Assembly: GCA_946413985.1 (NCBI GenBank)
Contig: CAMKMS010000008.1
Span: forward strand, 1-42,757
Origin: an uncultured Mycoplasmatota bacterium
GTDB lineage: Bacteria > Bacillota_I > Bacilli_A > RF39 > UBA660
Direction: 5' to 3'
Length of the DNA: 42,757 nt
In this document: one piece after another, positions 9,201-16,793 of the stretch
How the letters are laid out: the number at the start of each line of letters is the position of its first letter
How positions within the stretch are numbered: position 1 is the stretch's first letter
Notes under the pieces: generated by a model
What the model was told of the DNA's origin: nothing
What the model saw: only the letters and a program-made list of their open reading frames with translations
Databases searched by the model: none
Position numbers and translations under genes: made by a program

Positions 9201-9305
9201 ATTTTCTATAGATTTATTAAAAATATTCTGTTTTTTCCAACCTTCTATTTGTCTTTTATTAACTTCACTAACTTTTCCTGTTTCAAGACTTTCAAATTTT
9301 TTCAT
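6216..9305 (-). CDS. ileS: Isoleucyl-tRNA synthetase, eukaryote-like (IleS2) subtype
   Basis: A 1029-residue class I synthetase that charges tRNA-Ile. The HIGH region is GPATANGNPGLHH near residues 47-59, where the signature is GLHH. The KMSKS loop is KMHKSKGN near residue 595. WDTHGLPVE (about 100) and the editing-domain segments are present. The CP core carries CxxC pairs, for example CPRCG, CECG and CPKCG. The P-G-x-HH signature and the long C-terminal region place it with the eukaryote-like IleS2 group rather than the HIGH/KMSKS IleS1 group; IleS2 enzymes are generally insensitive to mupirocin (family knowledge, not tested here). It has an AGGAGG ribosome binding site, and expression should be controlled by the T-box leader directly upstream. 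Confidence 0.96.
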   Translation of the reverse strand: MKKFESLETGKVSEVNKRQIEGWKKQNIFNKSIENRSNSKNFVFYDGPATANGNPGLHHMVAKLLKDAICKYKTMKGYRVVRKVGWDTHGLPVEVQVEKELGFSGKGDIEKYGIKEFNQKCRESVWKNVDSFNRLTDEMGQFIDIEHPYITYDNDYIETEWYILKRFFDEGLFYEGVKILPWCPRCGTGLASHEVAQGYETITANTVIVPFKRVDEDEYFLVWTTTPWTLISNVALCVNPEADYVKVESKGYKFILCKSLVQSVLGEDVKILEEYKGKDLEYIKYEQLLPFLKPNNNNGFIITCDDYVTTEDGTGIVHIAPAFGQDDANVGKKYNLPYLNPVAEDATYNDGPWKGMNIFDADLEVIKWLKENDKLFSKQKVEHEYPHCWRCHSPLVYYSRPSYYLEVTKIKDKIIDANNKINWYPSFVGEKRFGNWLTNLNDWAISRNRYWGTPLPLWKCECGHMEMIGSRKELKEKAIEIVDEKTIDLHRPYVDDIHIKCPKCGKVMNRCEEVIDCWFDSGAMPFSQYHYPFENKELWKSQFPADFISEGIDQTRGWFYSLLVISTFLEGESPYKNVLVNELLLDKYGQKMHKSKGNAVEPFSILDEYGADAVRWFMLYTSPVWTPLKFDTEGVKEVLFKFFSTLKNTYSFFEIYANADNLDPREFEVKYKDLDEIDKWLLSKYNSLVKNVTEYMDKYDLNKVVHFITDFVCDDLSNWYIRRNRRRFWESELTTSKKAVYQTTYEVLCGVCKLIAPLSPFMADEIYTKLTGEESVHLSDYPKVNSKHINLELEEKMDLVIELISYLRNIREEAKIKVRQPISEVILESKYKEKIGEFEDLIKEELNSKNVVWADEMSEYLTVTYKPNFKVVGKTLGSSLNEFTSLLNNLSDEDAKKIEAGTFDFKGNTIDSTCVLKDIKSKDGYKAVMLNYKKVAINTELTRDLINEGLAREIVSKVQNLRKTSDFDITDRITFEFNGPDEIKDAISEFKDYIMNEVLAVTLEENTKADTELKINDYTMYVTIKQIKK

Positions 9306-9322
9306 AAATTCCTCCTATAAAA

Positions 9323-9530
9323 TAAAAAAGAATGGTACAAGGAGTCAAAATTGACGATACCATCCTTTTATTTTCTTAATTTTTATAACGCATTATATGC
9401 GTGCTTAACTTATCCTTAAGCAACATCAGAAGTGATTCATATATAACTTTCTTTATTAGCTTCCACCAAACGCTAACTCTCTTTAAAATAATCATTATAT
9501 AACGTCTTCCTCATTTGTTTTTAACAATGC
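9323..9530 (-). promoter_or_regulatory. T-box riboswitch leader of ileS (isoleucine specifier AUC)
   Basis: The minus-strand leader contains, in order, AGAG and GTTTGGTGGAAGC (stem I distal motifs, about 9459-9484) and a specifier loop reading GA-AUC-A before CUUC (AUC at 9434-9436). A hairpin GCTTAAGGATAAGTTAAGC and a second hairpin (GCGTGC/GCATATAATGCG) follow. Next is the T-box segment AAGGATGGTATCG (9355-9367), which also forms the 5' arm of a terminator whose 3' arm is TACCATTC, followed by T6. Uncharged tRNA-Ile would pair with the specifier and T-box and allow read-through. The T-box core differs from the usual AGGGTGGNACC at two or three positions. Confidence 0.92.
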
Positions 9531-9534
9531 TTAA

Positions 9535-9563
9535 ATTATAGCACTATTACCTATTCTTGTAAA
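9535..9563 (-). promoter_or_regulatory. Promoter of the ileS T-box transcript
   Basis: TTTACA (9558-9563), a 17-base spacer and a perfect TATAAT (9535-9540). It overlaps the 3' end of the upstream kinase-like gene. Confidence 0.75.
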
Positions 9564-10230
9564 GTAATTTTAATTCATCTTTTAATTCTGCAACACTAGA
9601 ATTACTTATATCGCTTATCTGTATATAATTTAATAGCGTAGAAATAAATTGAGATGGTCTTATTGTACCATTTATTAAAGACTCTCTTAAATATTCTAGA
9701 TTATTATTCTTAAATCTATCTTTATATAAATTCAAAAGTAGAGACAATGAAGCATGTGAAAAATTACGTAAATTACTATTATATATATTAGAAGAAGTTT
9801 TTAATTTTCTATAATAGTCTGTATCAATTATTTTAAATCTTTTATCTTTAGAAAAAAGAATATTATCATCACTAACATCAATTGAAAATATATGCATAGA
9901 AGATATAGCAGCAATATCATATTCAGCTATTCTAAGTGCATTTAAATAATCTTGAATACTTATCTCATTTCCTAAGTAATCAAGACGTACTCCCTCAACA
10001 TAATCCATAATATAACCAATAATAATAGAATTTAGAGAAACTAGTTGTTTTGGAAAAACATAAGTTGGATTTCTTTTACCTACTAGACTTCTTAAATTTT
10101 GTTCAAATATTTCTGGATAATCTATTCTTTTAAATACTTGATTATCACTAGTTAAATAACAAACACCATTACATCCAGAACCAATTTTTTTCTTTTCAAA
10201 ACTTTTATCGTATTCAACTATATTTGCCAT
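9547..10230 (-). CDS. Small protein-kinase-like protein
   Basis: A 227-residue protein with the elements of a protein-kinase or aminoglycoside-phosphotransferase fold. They are, in order: a glycine-rich loop IGSGCNGVCYL, a likely ATP-binding Lys in VFKRI, a Glu in the following helix (EIFEQN), the hinge-like MDYVEGV, a catalytic-loop equivalent SIDVSDDNIL (Asp and Asn five residues apart, as in HRDxxxxN) and IIDTD in place of DFG. It is shorter than most Ser/Thr kinases and has no membrane segment. Its substrate is unknown. The start chosen is the ATG at 10230, which has GGGG seven bases upstream; a frame-compatible ATG at 10257 lies on top of the -10 box and has no ribosome binding site. It stands alone between a terminator and the ileS promoter. 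Confidence 0.75.
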   Translation of the reverse strand: MANIVEYDKSFEKKKIGSGCNGVCYLTSDNQVFKRIDYPEIFEQNLRSLVGKRNPTYVFPKQLVSLNSIIIGYIMDYVEGVRLDYLGNEISIQDYLNALRIAEYDIAAISSMHIFSIDVSDDNILFSKDKRFKIIDTDYYRKLKTSSNIYNSNLRNFSHASLSLLLNLYKDRFKNNNLEYLRESLINGTIRPSQFISTLLNYIQISDISNSSVAELKDELKLLYKNR

Positions 10231-10257
10231 AAAGTTCCCCTTCTTTTTCGAGGGCAT

Positions 10258-10286
10258 ATTATATCATAAAACAAAAGAAAAGTAAA
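10258..10286 (-). promoter_or_regulatory. Promoter of the kinase-like gene
   Basis: TTTACT (10281-10286), 17-base spacer, TATAAT (10258-10263). The -35 box lies in the tail of the preceding terminator. Confidence 0.65.
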
Positions 10287-10311
10287 TAAAAATGCCTTTT
10301 TAAGGCATTTT
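10280..10311 (-). terminator. Terminator after the prepilin peptidase gene
   Basis: Stem AAAATGCCT / AGGCATTTT (10289-10297, 10303-10311), followed on the minus strand by a T-rich tail. Confidence 0.85.
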
Positions 10312-11077
10312 AAATAGAAAATAATTCTTCTAAATATGGTGTTATATAACTTGAAAAATATATAACTAACATAGCACCAATTATTAAGAATGGACCAAAT
10401 GGAATTAATCCTTCTTTATTTTTCTTTAATGTGAATAATGAATAAATAAGTCCAGTTAAAGATCCAAAGAAAAGAGCTACAAATGAATTTAATAATCCTA
10501 CAGAAATACCAATTACAGCCATTAGTTTAATATCTCCATCTCCAAGTGATTCTTTATTAAACATCCTATTTCCCATTATTTTAATTCCAAACATAACTGC
10601 AAACATTATAATACCAGTTGTTACTCTCATAATTGCATCAGTAGTATCCATAAATATAAACATAACTATTATTAAAAGAACAGCACCCATTATTAATACT
10701 CTATCAGATATATAATAGTATTTAAAATCACTAACTAACGTAACAATAAATACACAAGCTAAAATTGTAGATATAAAGAAATTAATATCAAACTTAAATA
10801 GTATGTAATTAAGAGCAAATAAAACTGCGCCTAATATTTCACATAAGAAATATATAAAACCAATCTTTTCTTTGCAATAAGCACATTTACCTCCTAAGAA
10901 GATATATGAAATAATTGGAATATTCATATACCATTTTAGTGGTTTTTTACAATTAGAGCAAAAACTACTTGGATAAGTAGTTTTTATTTTATTAGGTATT
11001 CTGTATCCCATACAACCCAGGAAACTTCCAAAGATTGCACCAAATATAAATAGCCATATTGTTATAAATAAATCCAT
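10310..11077 (-). CDS. Type IV prepilin peptidase / N-methyltransferase
   Basis: A 255-residue polytopic membrane protein of the A24 aspartic peptidase family (PilD/ComC). It cleaves the short leader of type IV-like prepilins at the G-F bond and usually methylates the new N-terminus. The N-terminal signature GAIFGSFLGCMGYRIP is followed by two CxxC pairs (CSNC and CAYC, about residues 40-75) typical of the bifunctional enzymes. The catalytic aspartates fall in SDFKYYYISD (about 120) and GDGDIKLM (about 180). Several hydrophobic helices follow. An AGGGGG ribosome binding site precedes the ATG, and the upstream pilus platform gene ends 15 bases earlier, so the two form an operon. Substrates are probably the KGFTL prepilins at 20722 and 40490. 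Confidence 0.93.
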   Translation of the reverse strand: MDLFITIWLFIFGAIFGSFLGCMGYRIPNKIKTTYPSSFCSNCKKPLKWYMNIPIISYIFLGGKCAYCKEKIGFIYFLCEILGAVLFALNYILFKFDINFFISTILACVFIVTLVSDFKYYYISDRVLIMGAVLLIIVMFIFMDTTDAIMRVTTGIIMFAVMFGIKIMGNRMFNKESLGDGDIKLMAVIGISVGLLNSFVALFFGSLTGLIYSLFTLKKNKEGLIPFGPFLIIGAMLVIYFSSYITPYLEELFSI

Positions 11078-11092
11078 AAATCCCCCTAAAAA

Positions 11093-12667
11093 CTATTGAA
11101 CTGTAGAATATACATCAAACATTGGAACAAGTATTGCTACTAAAATAAATCCAACTACAACAGCAAGAGATATAATCATAACTGGCTCTATAAATGTTTT
11201 TATAGATCCAACTGTATTTCTTTGTTCTTTTTGATAATAATCAGCAACTTTATCTAACATTTCTGCAAGTTCACCAGTAGATTCACCTGTTTGAATCATG
11301 AAACTTGCTATTTCTGGAATTGCCCAGTGATTTGAGAACGTATCACTCATTTTATTACCTTTAATTAAGTTATTGATGGTTCTAAGCATCAAATCCCTAT
11401 ATATTTCATTATTAGTTATTTTTGCCAAAATATCAATACTATCTGTAAGTAATACATTATTTTTTTGAAGTGATGCAAATGTTCTTGAAAATAAGTTCAA
11501 TTCTTTTGCAACAATTAGTTTTCCAACAATAGGAATATGCATTAGTAACCTTTGAATCATAATCCTAAATGCTTTAACTCTTTTATATAAATAAATAAAT
11601 AATACATTAAATCCAACTACAACTCCAATTATAATTAAATAGTTATTTTGTAAAAATGCAGATAAATTTAAACATATTTGAGTTATAGAATTTATTGGAG
11701 CATTCATTGATTTATAAACCTCAACAAATTTTGGAACTATATAAGTAAGCATAAAAATGACAATTCCTATTGCAAATACCATAACGACAGTTGGATAAGC
11801 CATTGCTCCAATAATAGCCTTTTTAGTATCTTCTTGTTCTTGATAATAATCTGCCATATCATCAAGTGTTTTTTCAACTTCACCAATCATTTCAGAAGAT
11901 TTAATCATATTAATAAGTAATGCGGGAAAAGCATTACCTTGACGTCTCAATGCTTCTGAGAAAGTTTGTCCTGTAGTAAGTTCAAAAATTATTGATTTAT
12001 ATAAAGATTTATATTTTCTTCTTTTATCTTGTTCTGCAAGTACTCTAACTCCATCGGTAAGAGGGATACCTGTTTTAATATACGTAGATAACTGAGTTAA
12101 CCAGAATATTAAATCTTTTGGAGCCATTTTTGTTTTAAATAAAGAAATATCATTATGTAATAAACCAGTATTTTTATTGGATTCAATTGAATAAACAGTC
12201 ATTTTTTCATCAGTTAAATAAGAATAAACATCTAACTTAGAAAATGCTGGGAAATATGCATCAACTAATTTTCCGTTTTTATCACGAGCAACATAGTGAT
12301 ACAATACTTTTTCTGGAGATTTAACACTATCAGCGCCATTCTCATCTATTACAATTGGTCTTAATGAAGACTCATATTCTTCTTTCTTTTTCTTTACATA
12401 TGGAATACTTTCATATTTTTCAGTTAACCATTCAGAAAAAGTCTGGATTAAATCTTTATTCTGCTCTTTACCAAGAATCTTATCTGATGCATATTCACCT
12501 CTAGTTACTGCCTCAGCAATATTCTCTTGAGGAGTTCCAGAATCAGATGGCTTAATAACCAAAATGTTTTTTATTTGAACTGGTAAAGTTAAAAATACAT
12601 ATATAAATCCATTTTTAATGGCATTAAATAGCATAACAAATTCGTTTAATATATTTCTAAGTACCAT
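11093..12667 (-). CDS. Type II secretion / type IV pilus inner-membrane platform protein (GspF/PilC/ComGB family)
   Basis: A 524-residue protein with the two repeated T2SSF domains (about 180-305 and 385-510). Each has the characteristic pattern seen here as LSTYIKTGIPLTDGV and then SSEMIGEVEKTLDDMADYYQ, and in the second copy QTGESTGELAEMLDKVADYYQ. Three strongly hydrophobic helices are visible. The first about 175 residues are an N-terminal extension that includes the small YHYVARDKNGKL module often found before PilC T2SSF domains, plus a hydrophobic stretch at 12-40. It would form the membrane base on which the assembly ATPase acts. No PilB/GspE ATPase is in this window, so that gene must be elsewhere. 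The ribosome binding site is GAGGG, with the start ATG at 12667. Confidence 0.92.
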   Translation of the reverse strand: MVLRNILNEFVMLFNAIKNGFIYVFLTLPVQIKNILVIKPSDSGTPQENIAEAVTRGEYASDKILGKEQNKDLIQTFSEWLTEKYESIPYVKKKKEEYESSLRPIVIDENGADSVKSPEKVLYHYVARDKNGKLVDAYFPAFSKLDVYSYLTDEKMTVYSIESNKNTGLLHNDISLFKTKMAPKDLIFWLTQLSTYIKTGIPLTDGVRVLAEQDKRRKYKSLYKSIIFELTTGQTFSEALRRQGNAFPALLINMIKSSEMIGEVEKTLDDMADYYQEQEDTKKAIIGAMAYPTVVMVFAIGIVIFMLTYIVPKFVEVYKSMNAPINSITQICLNLSAFLQNNYLIIIGVVVGFNVLFIYLYKRVKAFRIMIQRLLMHIPIVGKLIVAKELNLFSRTFASLQKNNVLLTDSIDILAKITNNEIYRDLMLRTINNLIKGNKMSDTFSNHWAIPEIASFMIQTGESTGELAEMLDKVADYYQKEQRNTVGSIKTFIEPVMIISLAVVVGFILVAILVPMFDVYSTVQ

Positions 12668-12776
12668 AAATTCCCTCTTATTCTACTATAAAAGTATTAT
12701 AACATATAATAAAAAAAATAAAAACATATTTTTAAAACTTTTTTATAATACTGCATATAATATATTAGGTGAAAAT

Positions 12777-12995
12777 ATGAATTTTAATATACTAAATAAT
12801 TTAAATTTTAATTCTATACTTGGTGGATTTAGTAAAACACTTAATGTTTTAAAAAAATCTATACCAGTATATAAGGAAGTAAGACCATATTTTAACAAAG
12901 AAAAAAGTTTATTTAAAACTGAAAATAAAAATATTGTTTTAAATAAACCTCATAATCAAAATAAATATAATGAAAATCTAACATTTTTTAATTAA
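12777..12995 (+). CDS. YqfQ/VrrA-like small protein
   Basis: A 72-residue protein. The ATG at 12777 is preceded by AGGTGA at a good distance; the frame is open further upstream but that part lacks a ribosome binding site and overlaps the divergent pilus gene. The core GGFSKTLNVLKKSIPVYKEVRPYF (positions about 19-42) recalls the pattern of the YqfQ/VrrA family of spore-forming Bacillota, where a G-rich segment is followed by 'IPVYQQV.P' and 'LFK'. That family is poorly characterised and function is unknown. It converges on lepA with no visible terminator between them. Confidence 0.6.
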   Translation: MNFNILNNLNFNSILGGFSKTLNVLKKSIPVYKEVRPYFNKEKSLFKTENKNIVLNKPHNQNKYNENLTFFN

Positions 12996-14780
12996 TTATT
13001 CTTTTTGATCAGTACTTAATATTGTCAAGAATGCCTCTTGTGGAATAGAAACACTACCAACTTGTTTCATTCTTTTTTTGCCTTCTTTTTGTTTTTCAAG
13101 TAGTTTTCTTTTACGAGAAACATCTCCTCCATAACATTTAGCAAGTACATTTTTTTTCATAGCAGATATATCTTCACGAGCTATTACTTTAGATCCAATA
13201 CATGCTTGAATTGGTACTTGAAACATTTGTCTAGGTATAATTTTCTTTAAATTTTTACAAATAATGCTACCTCTATTATATGCAAAATCTTTATGAACAA
13301 TAATACTCAAAGCATCAATTATTTCACCATTTAACATTATATCCATTTTTACAAGTTTACTTTCAAAATAACCAATTAAATCATAATCAAATGAAGCATA
13401 TCCTTTAGTATAACTTTTTAATTTATCAAAAAAATCATAAACTATTTCACTTAAAGGAAGTTCATATGTAATACATACACGAGAAGAATCTATATAATCT
13501 ATTGTTTTATATATTCCTCTTTTATTTTGACACAATTCCATTATAGAACCAACAAATTCACTTGGAACATATATATTAGCTTTAACATATGGCTCTTTTA
13601 TTTTAGATATTTTTGTAGCTTCAGGCATCTTAGATGGAGAATCAATAAACTCACTACTTCCATCACTTAATATGACTTCATAAATAACAGAAGGAGATGT
13701 TGCGATTATATCAAGATTAAATTCACGTTCTAATCTTTCTTCTATAATTTCCATATGTAATAAACCTAAAAATCCACATCTAAAGCCAAATCCAAGTGCA
13801 ACTGATGTTTCGGGTTCAAATGTTAAAGATGCATCACTTAATTTTAATTTTTGAAGTGATTCCTTTAATAAATTATACTTGGTTGAATCAATAGGATAAA
13901 TTCCTGAAAAAACCATTGGTTGAACTTTTTTATATCCTGGAAGTACTTCTACATCCTCACCATCTTTACATATAGTATCTCCAACCTCTACTTCAGTAAT
14001 ACTCTTAATTGAACCACTTAAAAAACCAACTTCTCCACTTGAAAGTTCAGTCTTTTTAACTTCATGTGGAGTATGTTTTCCAAGTTCTAATACTTCATAT
14101 ACTTGATTAGAATTTATAAATCTTATCTTATCCCCTACTTTTATCTTTCCATCTATTATTCTAATTAATATTACTACACCTTTATATGGATCAAAATAAC
14201 TATCAAATATTAATGCCCTAAATTTATTACTATCACTTTTTGGAGATGGTACTCTTTCAATAACCGCATCAAGTAATTCACTTACACCCTGCCCAGTTTT
14301 ACCAGAAACACATAATATTTCTTCTCTTTCAAAACCAATAGTATTAACTAACTCATCTTTTACCTTTTCTATATTTGCATTAGGTAAATCAATTTTATTA
14401 ATAACAGGTATTATTTTTAAGTTAGCATCTAATGCTAAATATAAGTTAGCTAGTGTTTGCGCTTCTATGCCTTGAGTTGCATCTACTACTAAAATTGCTC
14501 CTTCACAAGCAGCAAGACTACGAGATACTTCATAATTAAAATCTACATGTCCTGGGGTATCTATTAAATGAAGTGTATAGCCTTTATAATGAAGTTCTAC
14601 TGCATTTAATTTAATAGTAATACCACGTTCACGTTCAAGATCCATAGAATCTAATATTTGATCTTTTCTTTCTCTTTCACTAACAGCATGAGTTATATCT
14701 AAGATTCTATCAGCAAGTGTGCTTTTACCATGGTCGATATGAGCAATAATACAAAAATTTTTAATTTTATCTCTTTCCAT
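12996..14780 (-). CDS. lepA: Elongation factor 4 (LepA), ribosome back-translocase GTPase
   Basis: A 594-residue translational GTPase. G1 is AHIDHGKST near residue 13, G3 DTPGHVDF and G4 NKIDLP. Domain II, the EF-G-like domains III and V (for example [14 protein letters not shown]) and the LepA-specific C-terminal domain (KDFAYNRGS, then a basic end with [17 protein letters not shown]) follow in order. It is normally about 600 residues, so this is full length. It binds the ribosome and affects stalled or mis-translocated complexes. There is no strong ribosome binding site before the ATG. A terminator separates it from the upstream secreted-protein gene. Confidence 0.97.
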   Translation of the reverse strand: MERDKIKNFCIIAHIDHGKSTLADRILDITHAVSERERKDQILDSMDLERERGITIKLNAVELHYKGYTLHLIDTPGHVDFNYEVSRSLAACEGAILVVDATQGIEAQTLANLYLALDANLKIIPVINKIDLPNANIEKVKDELVNTIGFEREEILCVSGKTGQGVSELLDAVIERVPSPKSDSNKFRALIFDSYFDPYKGVVILIRIIDGKIKVGDKIRFINSNQVYEVLELGKHTPHEVKKTELSSGEVGFLSGSIKSITEVEVGDTICKDGEDVEVLPGYKKVQPMVFSGIYPIDSTKYNLLKESLQKLKLSDASLTFEPETSVALGFGFRCGFLGLLHMEIIEERLEREFNLDIIATSPSVIYEVILSDGSSEFIDSPSKMPEATKISKIKEPYVKANIYVPSEFVGSIMELCQNKRGIYKTIDYIDSSRVCITYELPLSEIVYDFFDKLKSYTKGYASFDYDLIGYFESKLVKMDIMLNGEIIDALSIIVHKDFAYNRGSIICKNLKKIIPRQMFQVPIQACIGSKVIAREDISAMKKNVLAKCYGGDVSRKRKLLEKQKEGKKRMKQVGSVSIPQEAFLTILSTDQKE

Positions 14781-14796
14781 GACTTTAATTCTAACA

Positions 14797-14820
14797 TAAA
14801 AAAAGAGTTTTTTAAACTCT
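14797..14820 (-). terminator. Terminator after the SipW-type secreted protein gene
   Basis: Stem AGAGTTT / AAACTCT (14804-14810, 14814-14820) and a run of seven T on the minus strand, overlapping the stop codon. Confidence 0.85.
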
Positions 14821-15472
14821 AATTTGTACTCTCAGGTAAATATTGCGCTTTAAAGCTTAAATTAGCTACAAAGTACGTATTTTGTACATCATTTGGTGTT
14901 TTACTATCTAAATAAGTCCATAAACAATATGTTTTACTTTCTTTACTTTTAATAGTATCGAAATCAATAATTACATTATTATTAAGTGAACCATATCTAT
15001 TAATTGTAACATTAGTTCTATCAATACCATTATCACAATTACTAACTGCTACTTTAATATAATTTGCATATAAATTAGTTAATTTTTCATATTGTTCTTT
15101 ATCACTTGAAGGAGTATAATCCTTATCTTCTATTAATCTAACAGTAATAGTTGTATCTAAAGAACCATTATTTTTTATATTAAATATATATGGATCTTTT
15201 AATAATGCTTCTCCATCAGTTGCATAAGGATATATATTTTCAAGTACACTTTGTCCATTAACAATTTTAGTACCAATTACTTTTCCAAAATTAGAATAAT
15301 TGCTCTTACAAGACTCATCTTCACAAAAACTCACATCAAGATCCCCTACACTAATAATGTTATCTTTTCCATTACTTGTAACAACAAAATAGGAATAAGA
15401 TAAACTAATACTAACAACAATAACTATTATTAAACTAATTAATACAAATATAACACTTTTGCTATCTTTCAT
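14819..15472 (-). CDS. Secreted or membrane-anchored protein with SipW-type signal segment
   Basis: A 217-residue protein. Residues about 7-30 are a long hydrophobic helix ending in LSYSYFVV, as in the SipW-dependent signal peptides of TasA/camelysin-type proteins. After it come [10 protein letters not shown] and, mid-protein, [20 protein letters not shown], the sort of beta-sandwich strand pattern found in TasA-like fibre or matrix proteins. Four cysteines lie in the mature part. No wall-sorting motif is seen at the C-terminus (ends PESTN). The start overlaps the upstream unknown gene by 11 bases and has its own AAGGA ribosome binding site. The assignment to a TasA-like group is from motif resemblance only; it could be another SipW-type exported protein. 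Confidence 0.65.
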   Translation of the reverse strand: MKDSKSVIFVLISLIIVIVVSISLSYSYFVVTSNGKDNIISVGDLDVSFCEDESCKSNYSNFGKVIGTKIVNGQSVLENIYPYATDGEALLKDPYIFNIKNNGSLDTTITVRLIEDKDYTPSSDKEQYEKLTNLYANYIKVAVSNCDNGIDRTNVTINRYGSLNNNVIIDFDTIKSKESKTYCLWTYLDSKTPNDVQNTYFVANLSFKAQYLPESTN

Positions 15473-16682
15473 ATGATTTTTCCTTACTATCTAAACTACC
15501 GCTTTGTTTTAAACTATATATTTCTTTTAATTTATCATTTCTCTTTTTAATAAAATCATCAAAAACCATTTCTTTATCAACAATATTAATTTTTCTATTA
15601 TTTAATTTATCTTTAACCAAATCACATAAAGAATTAATACATATATTCAAAAAAACTAATGTTTCTATATATTTCTTCTTATTTGCTTCTTCATTTCCAA
15701 TAAAAGAACCAGAGAATTTACCCTTGTAAACACTATAATCTCCATCTAAATTGCATGTTTCCAAATAAGCTAATAAATCATCAGTAGTAATATCATTTCC
15801 ATTTACTTTAAATACTATTTGTCTATTATTAAAAAGTGAACTAATTAATACACGGAATTTTCTTAAATAATTATTATATTTTTTAAAGAACTTATTTAGA
15901 TTATTTCCATCACTTAAATCATTATTATGTTTATAATATTTTTTAATTCTAAGAACATCAATAAAATAATACTCATTAATAGCATTAATAGTATTTCTTA
16001 ACTCAGAAATAAATTCATTAGAATCTAATTCTTTTTCTTTAAATCTTTCTTTAAAAGATACAGAAGCAATATTTTCAATACTTTCAAGTTCACTAATAAA
16101 AACTCTATAATCTCTTCCATATAATTCTTTAAATTTATTTTCTCTTTGAACTCTTAAATTATATACTTCTTCTATTATTCTTTTTGCTTCAGTAGTATTT
16201 TTATCTAAATCATTATATTTTTCTAGTAAATCAATAATTCTATCACTTATAATAGTATCTTCATTCTCAAATTTTGATTTTTGAGTTTTAACTACACTAT
16301 TATTTACTTTAGTAGTTGAACTTTTAATATTTCTTACAAAACATTTTTTTATAATATTATATACTTCATTATATAAACTTATTCTAGCAGCATACTCATT
16401 TAATTGTTTTGCTATACTATTCTTTATACTTATATTCGTTTCTTTAGAATATTTTGGTAATAACTCATCATATAATTTTCGATATGAAAGAGAATTATTT
16501 TTTATTTCAATTAAATAACTATTTATAGACATTTCATCATTCATAGATGATATTGTTTTATATATTTTTGATATAATTACATATTTGATTCTATACTTTT
16601 CTTCATTTTTATTAGATAAGTATTGATTCTGAATTCTTATGTAATAATCAAATAACTCTTGTTTCATATCAGAAATTGTCAT
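15462..16682 (-). CDS. Uncharacterised cytosolic protein, helical
   Basis: A 406-residue Lys/Glu/Asn/Ile-rich protein that I do not recognise. It has no signal peptide and no membrane segment. Several stretches are predicted by eye as long amphipathic helices (for example residues about 140-260, with spaced Leu/Ile and many charged residues). A possible folded segment with strands occurs near 285-320 (VFKVNGNDITTDDLL). The ribosome binding site AAAGGA precedes the ATG. It overlaps the secreted SipW-type gene by 11 bases, so the two are co-transcribed and translation may be coupled; a joint role is possible but not shown. Confidence 0.7.
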   Translation of the reverse strand: MTISDMKQELFDYYIRIQNQYLSNKNEEKYRIKYVIISKIYKTISSMNDEMSINSYLIEIKNNSLSYRKLYDELLPKYSKETNISIKNSIAKQLNEYAARISLYNEVYNIIKKCFVRNIKSSTTKVNNSVVKTQKSKFENEDTIISDRIIDLLEKYNDLDKNTTEAKRIIEEVYNLRVQRENKFKELYGRDYRVFISELESIENIASVSFKERFKEKELDSNEFISELRNTINAINEYYFIDVLRIKKYYKHNNDLSDGNNLNKFFKKYNNYLRKFRVLISSLFNNRQIVFKVNGNDITTDDLLAYLETCNLDGDYSVYKGKFSGSFIGNEEANKKKYIETLVFLNICINSLCDLVKDKLNNRKINIVDKEMVFDDFIKKRNDKLKEIYSLKQSGSLDSKEKSYER

Positions 16683-16765
16683 AATATTATTCCTTTCTAT
16701 AGAATTATGTATATCCTATTAAATACAATTATATTATATCATTTTAATTATTTTGTTTTCAATAT

Positions 16766-16793
16766 AAAAAACACTTATTATTATAAGTGTTTT
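16766..16793 (-). terminator. Terminator after mscS
   Basis: Stem AACACTTA / TAAGTGTT with a 6-base loop and a T-run on the minus strand; overlaps the stop codon of the mechanosensitive channel gene. Confidence 0.85.

Noticed and set aside
12618-12776. Upstream extension of the YqfQ-like gene
   Set aside because: It is open but overlaps the divergent pilus gene and lacks a ribosome binding site; the internal ATG at 12777 has a good one.
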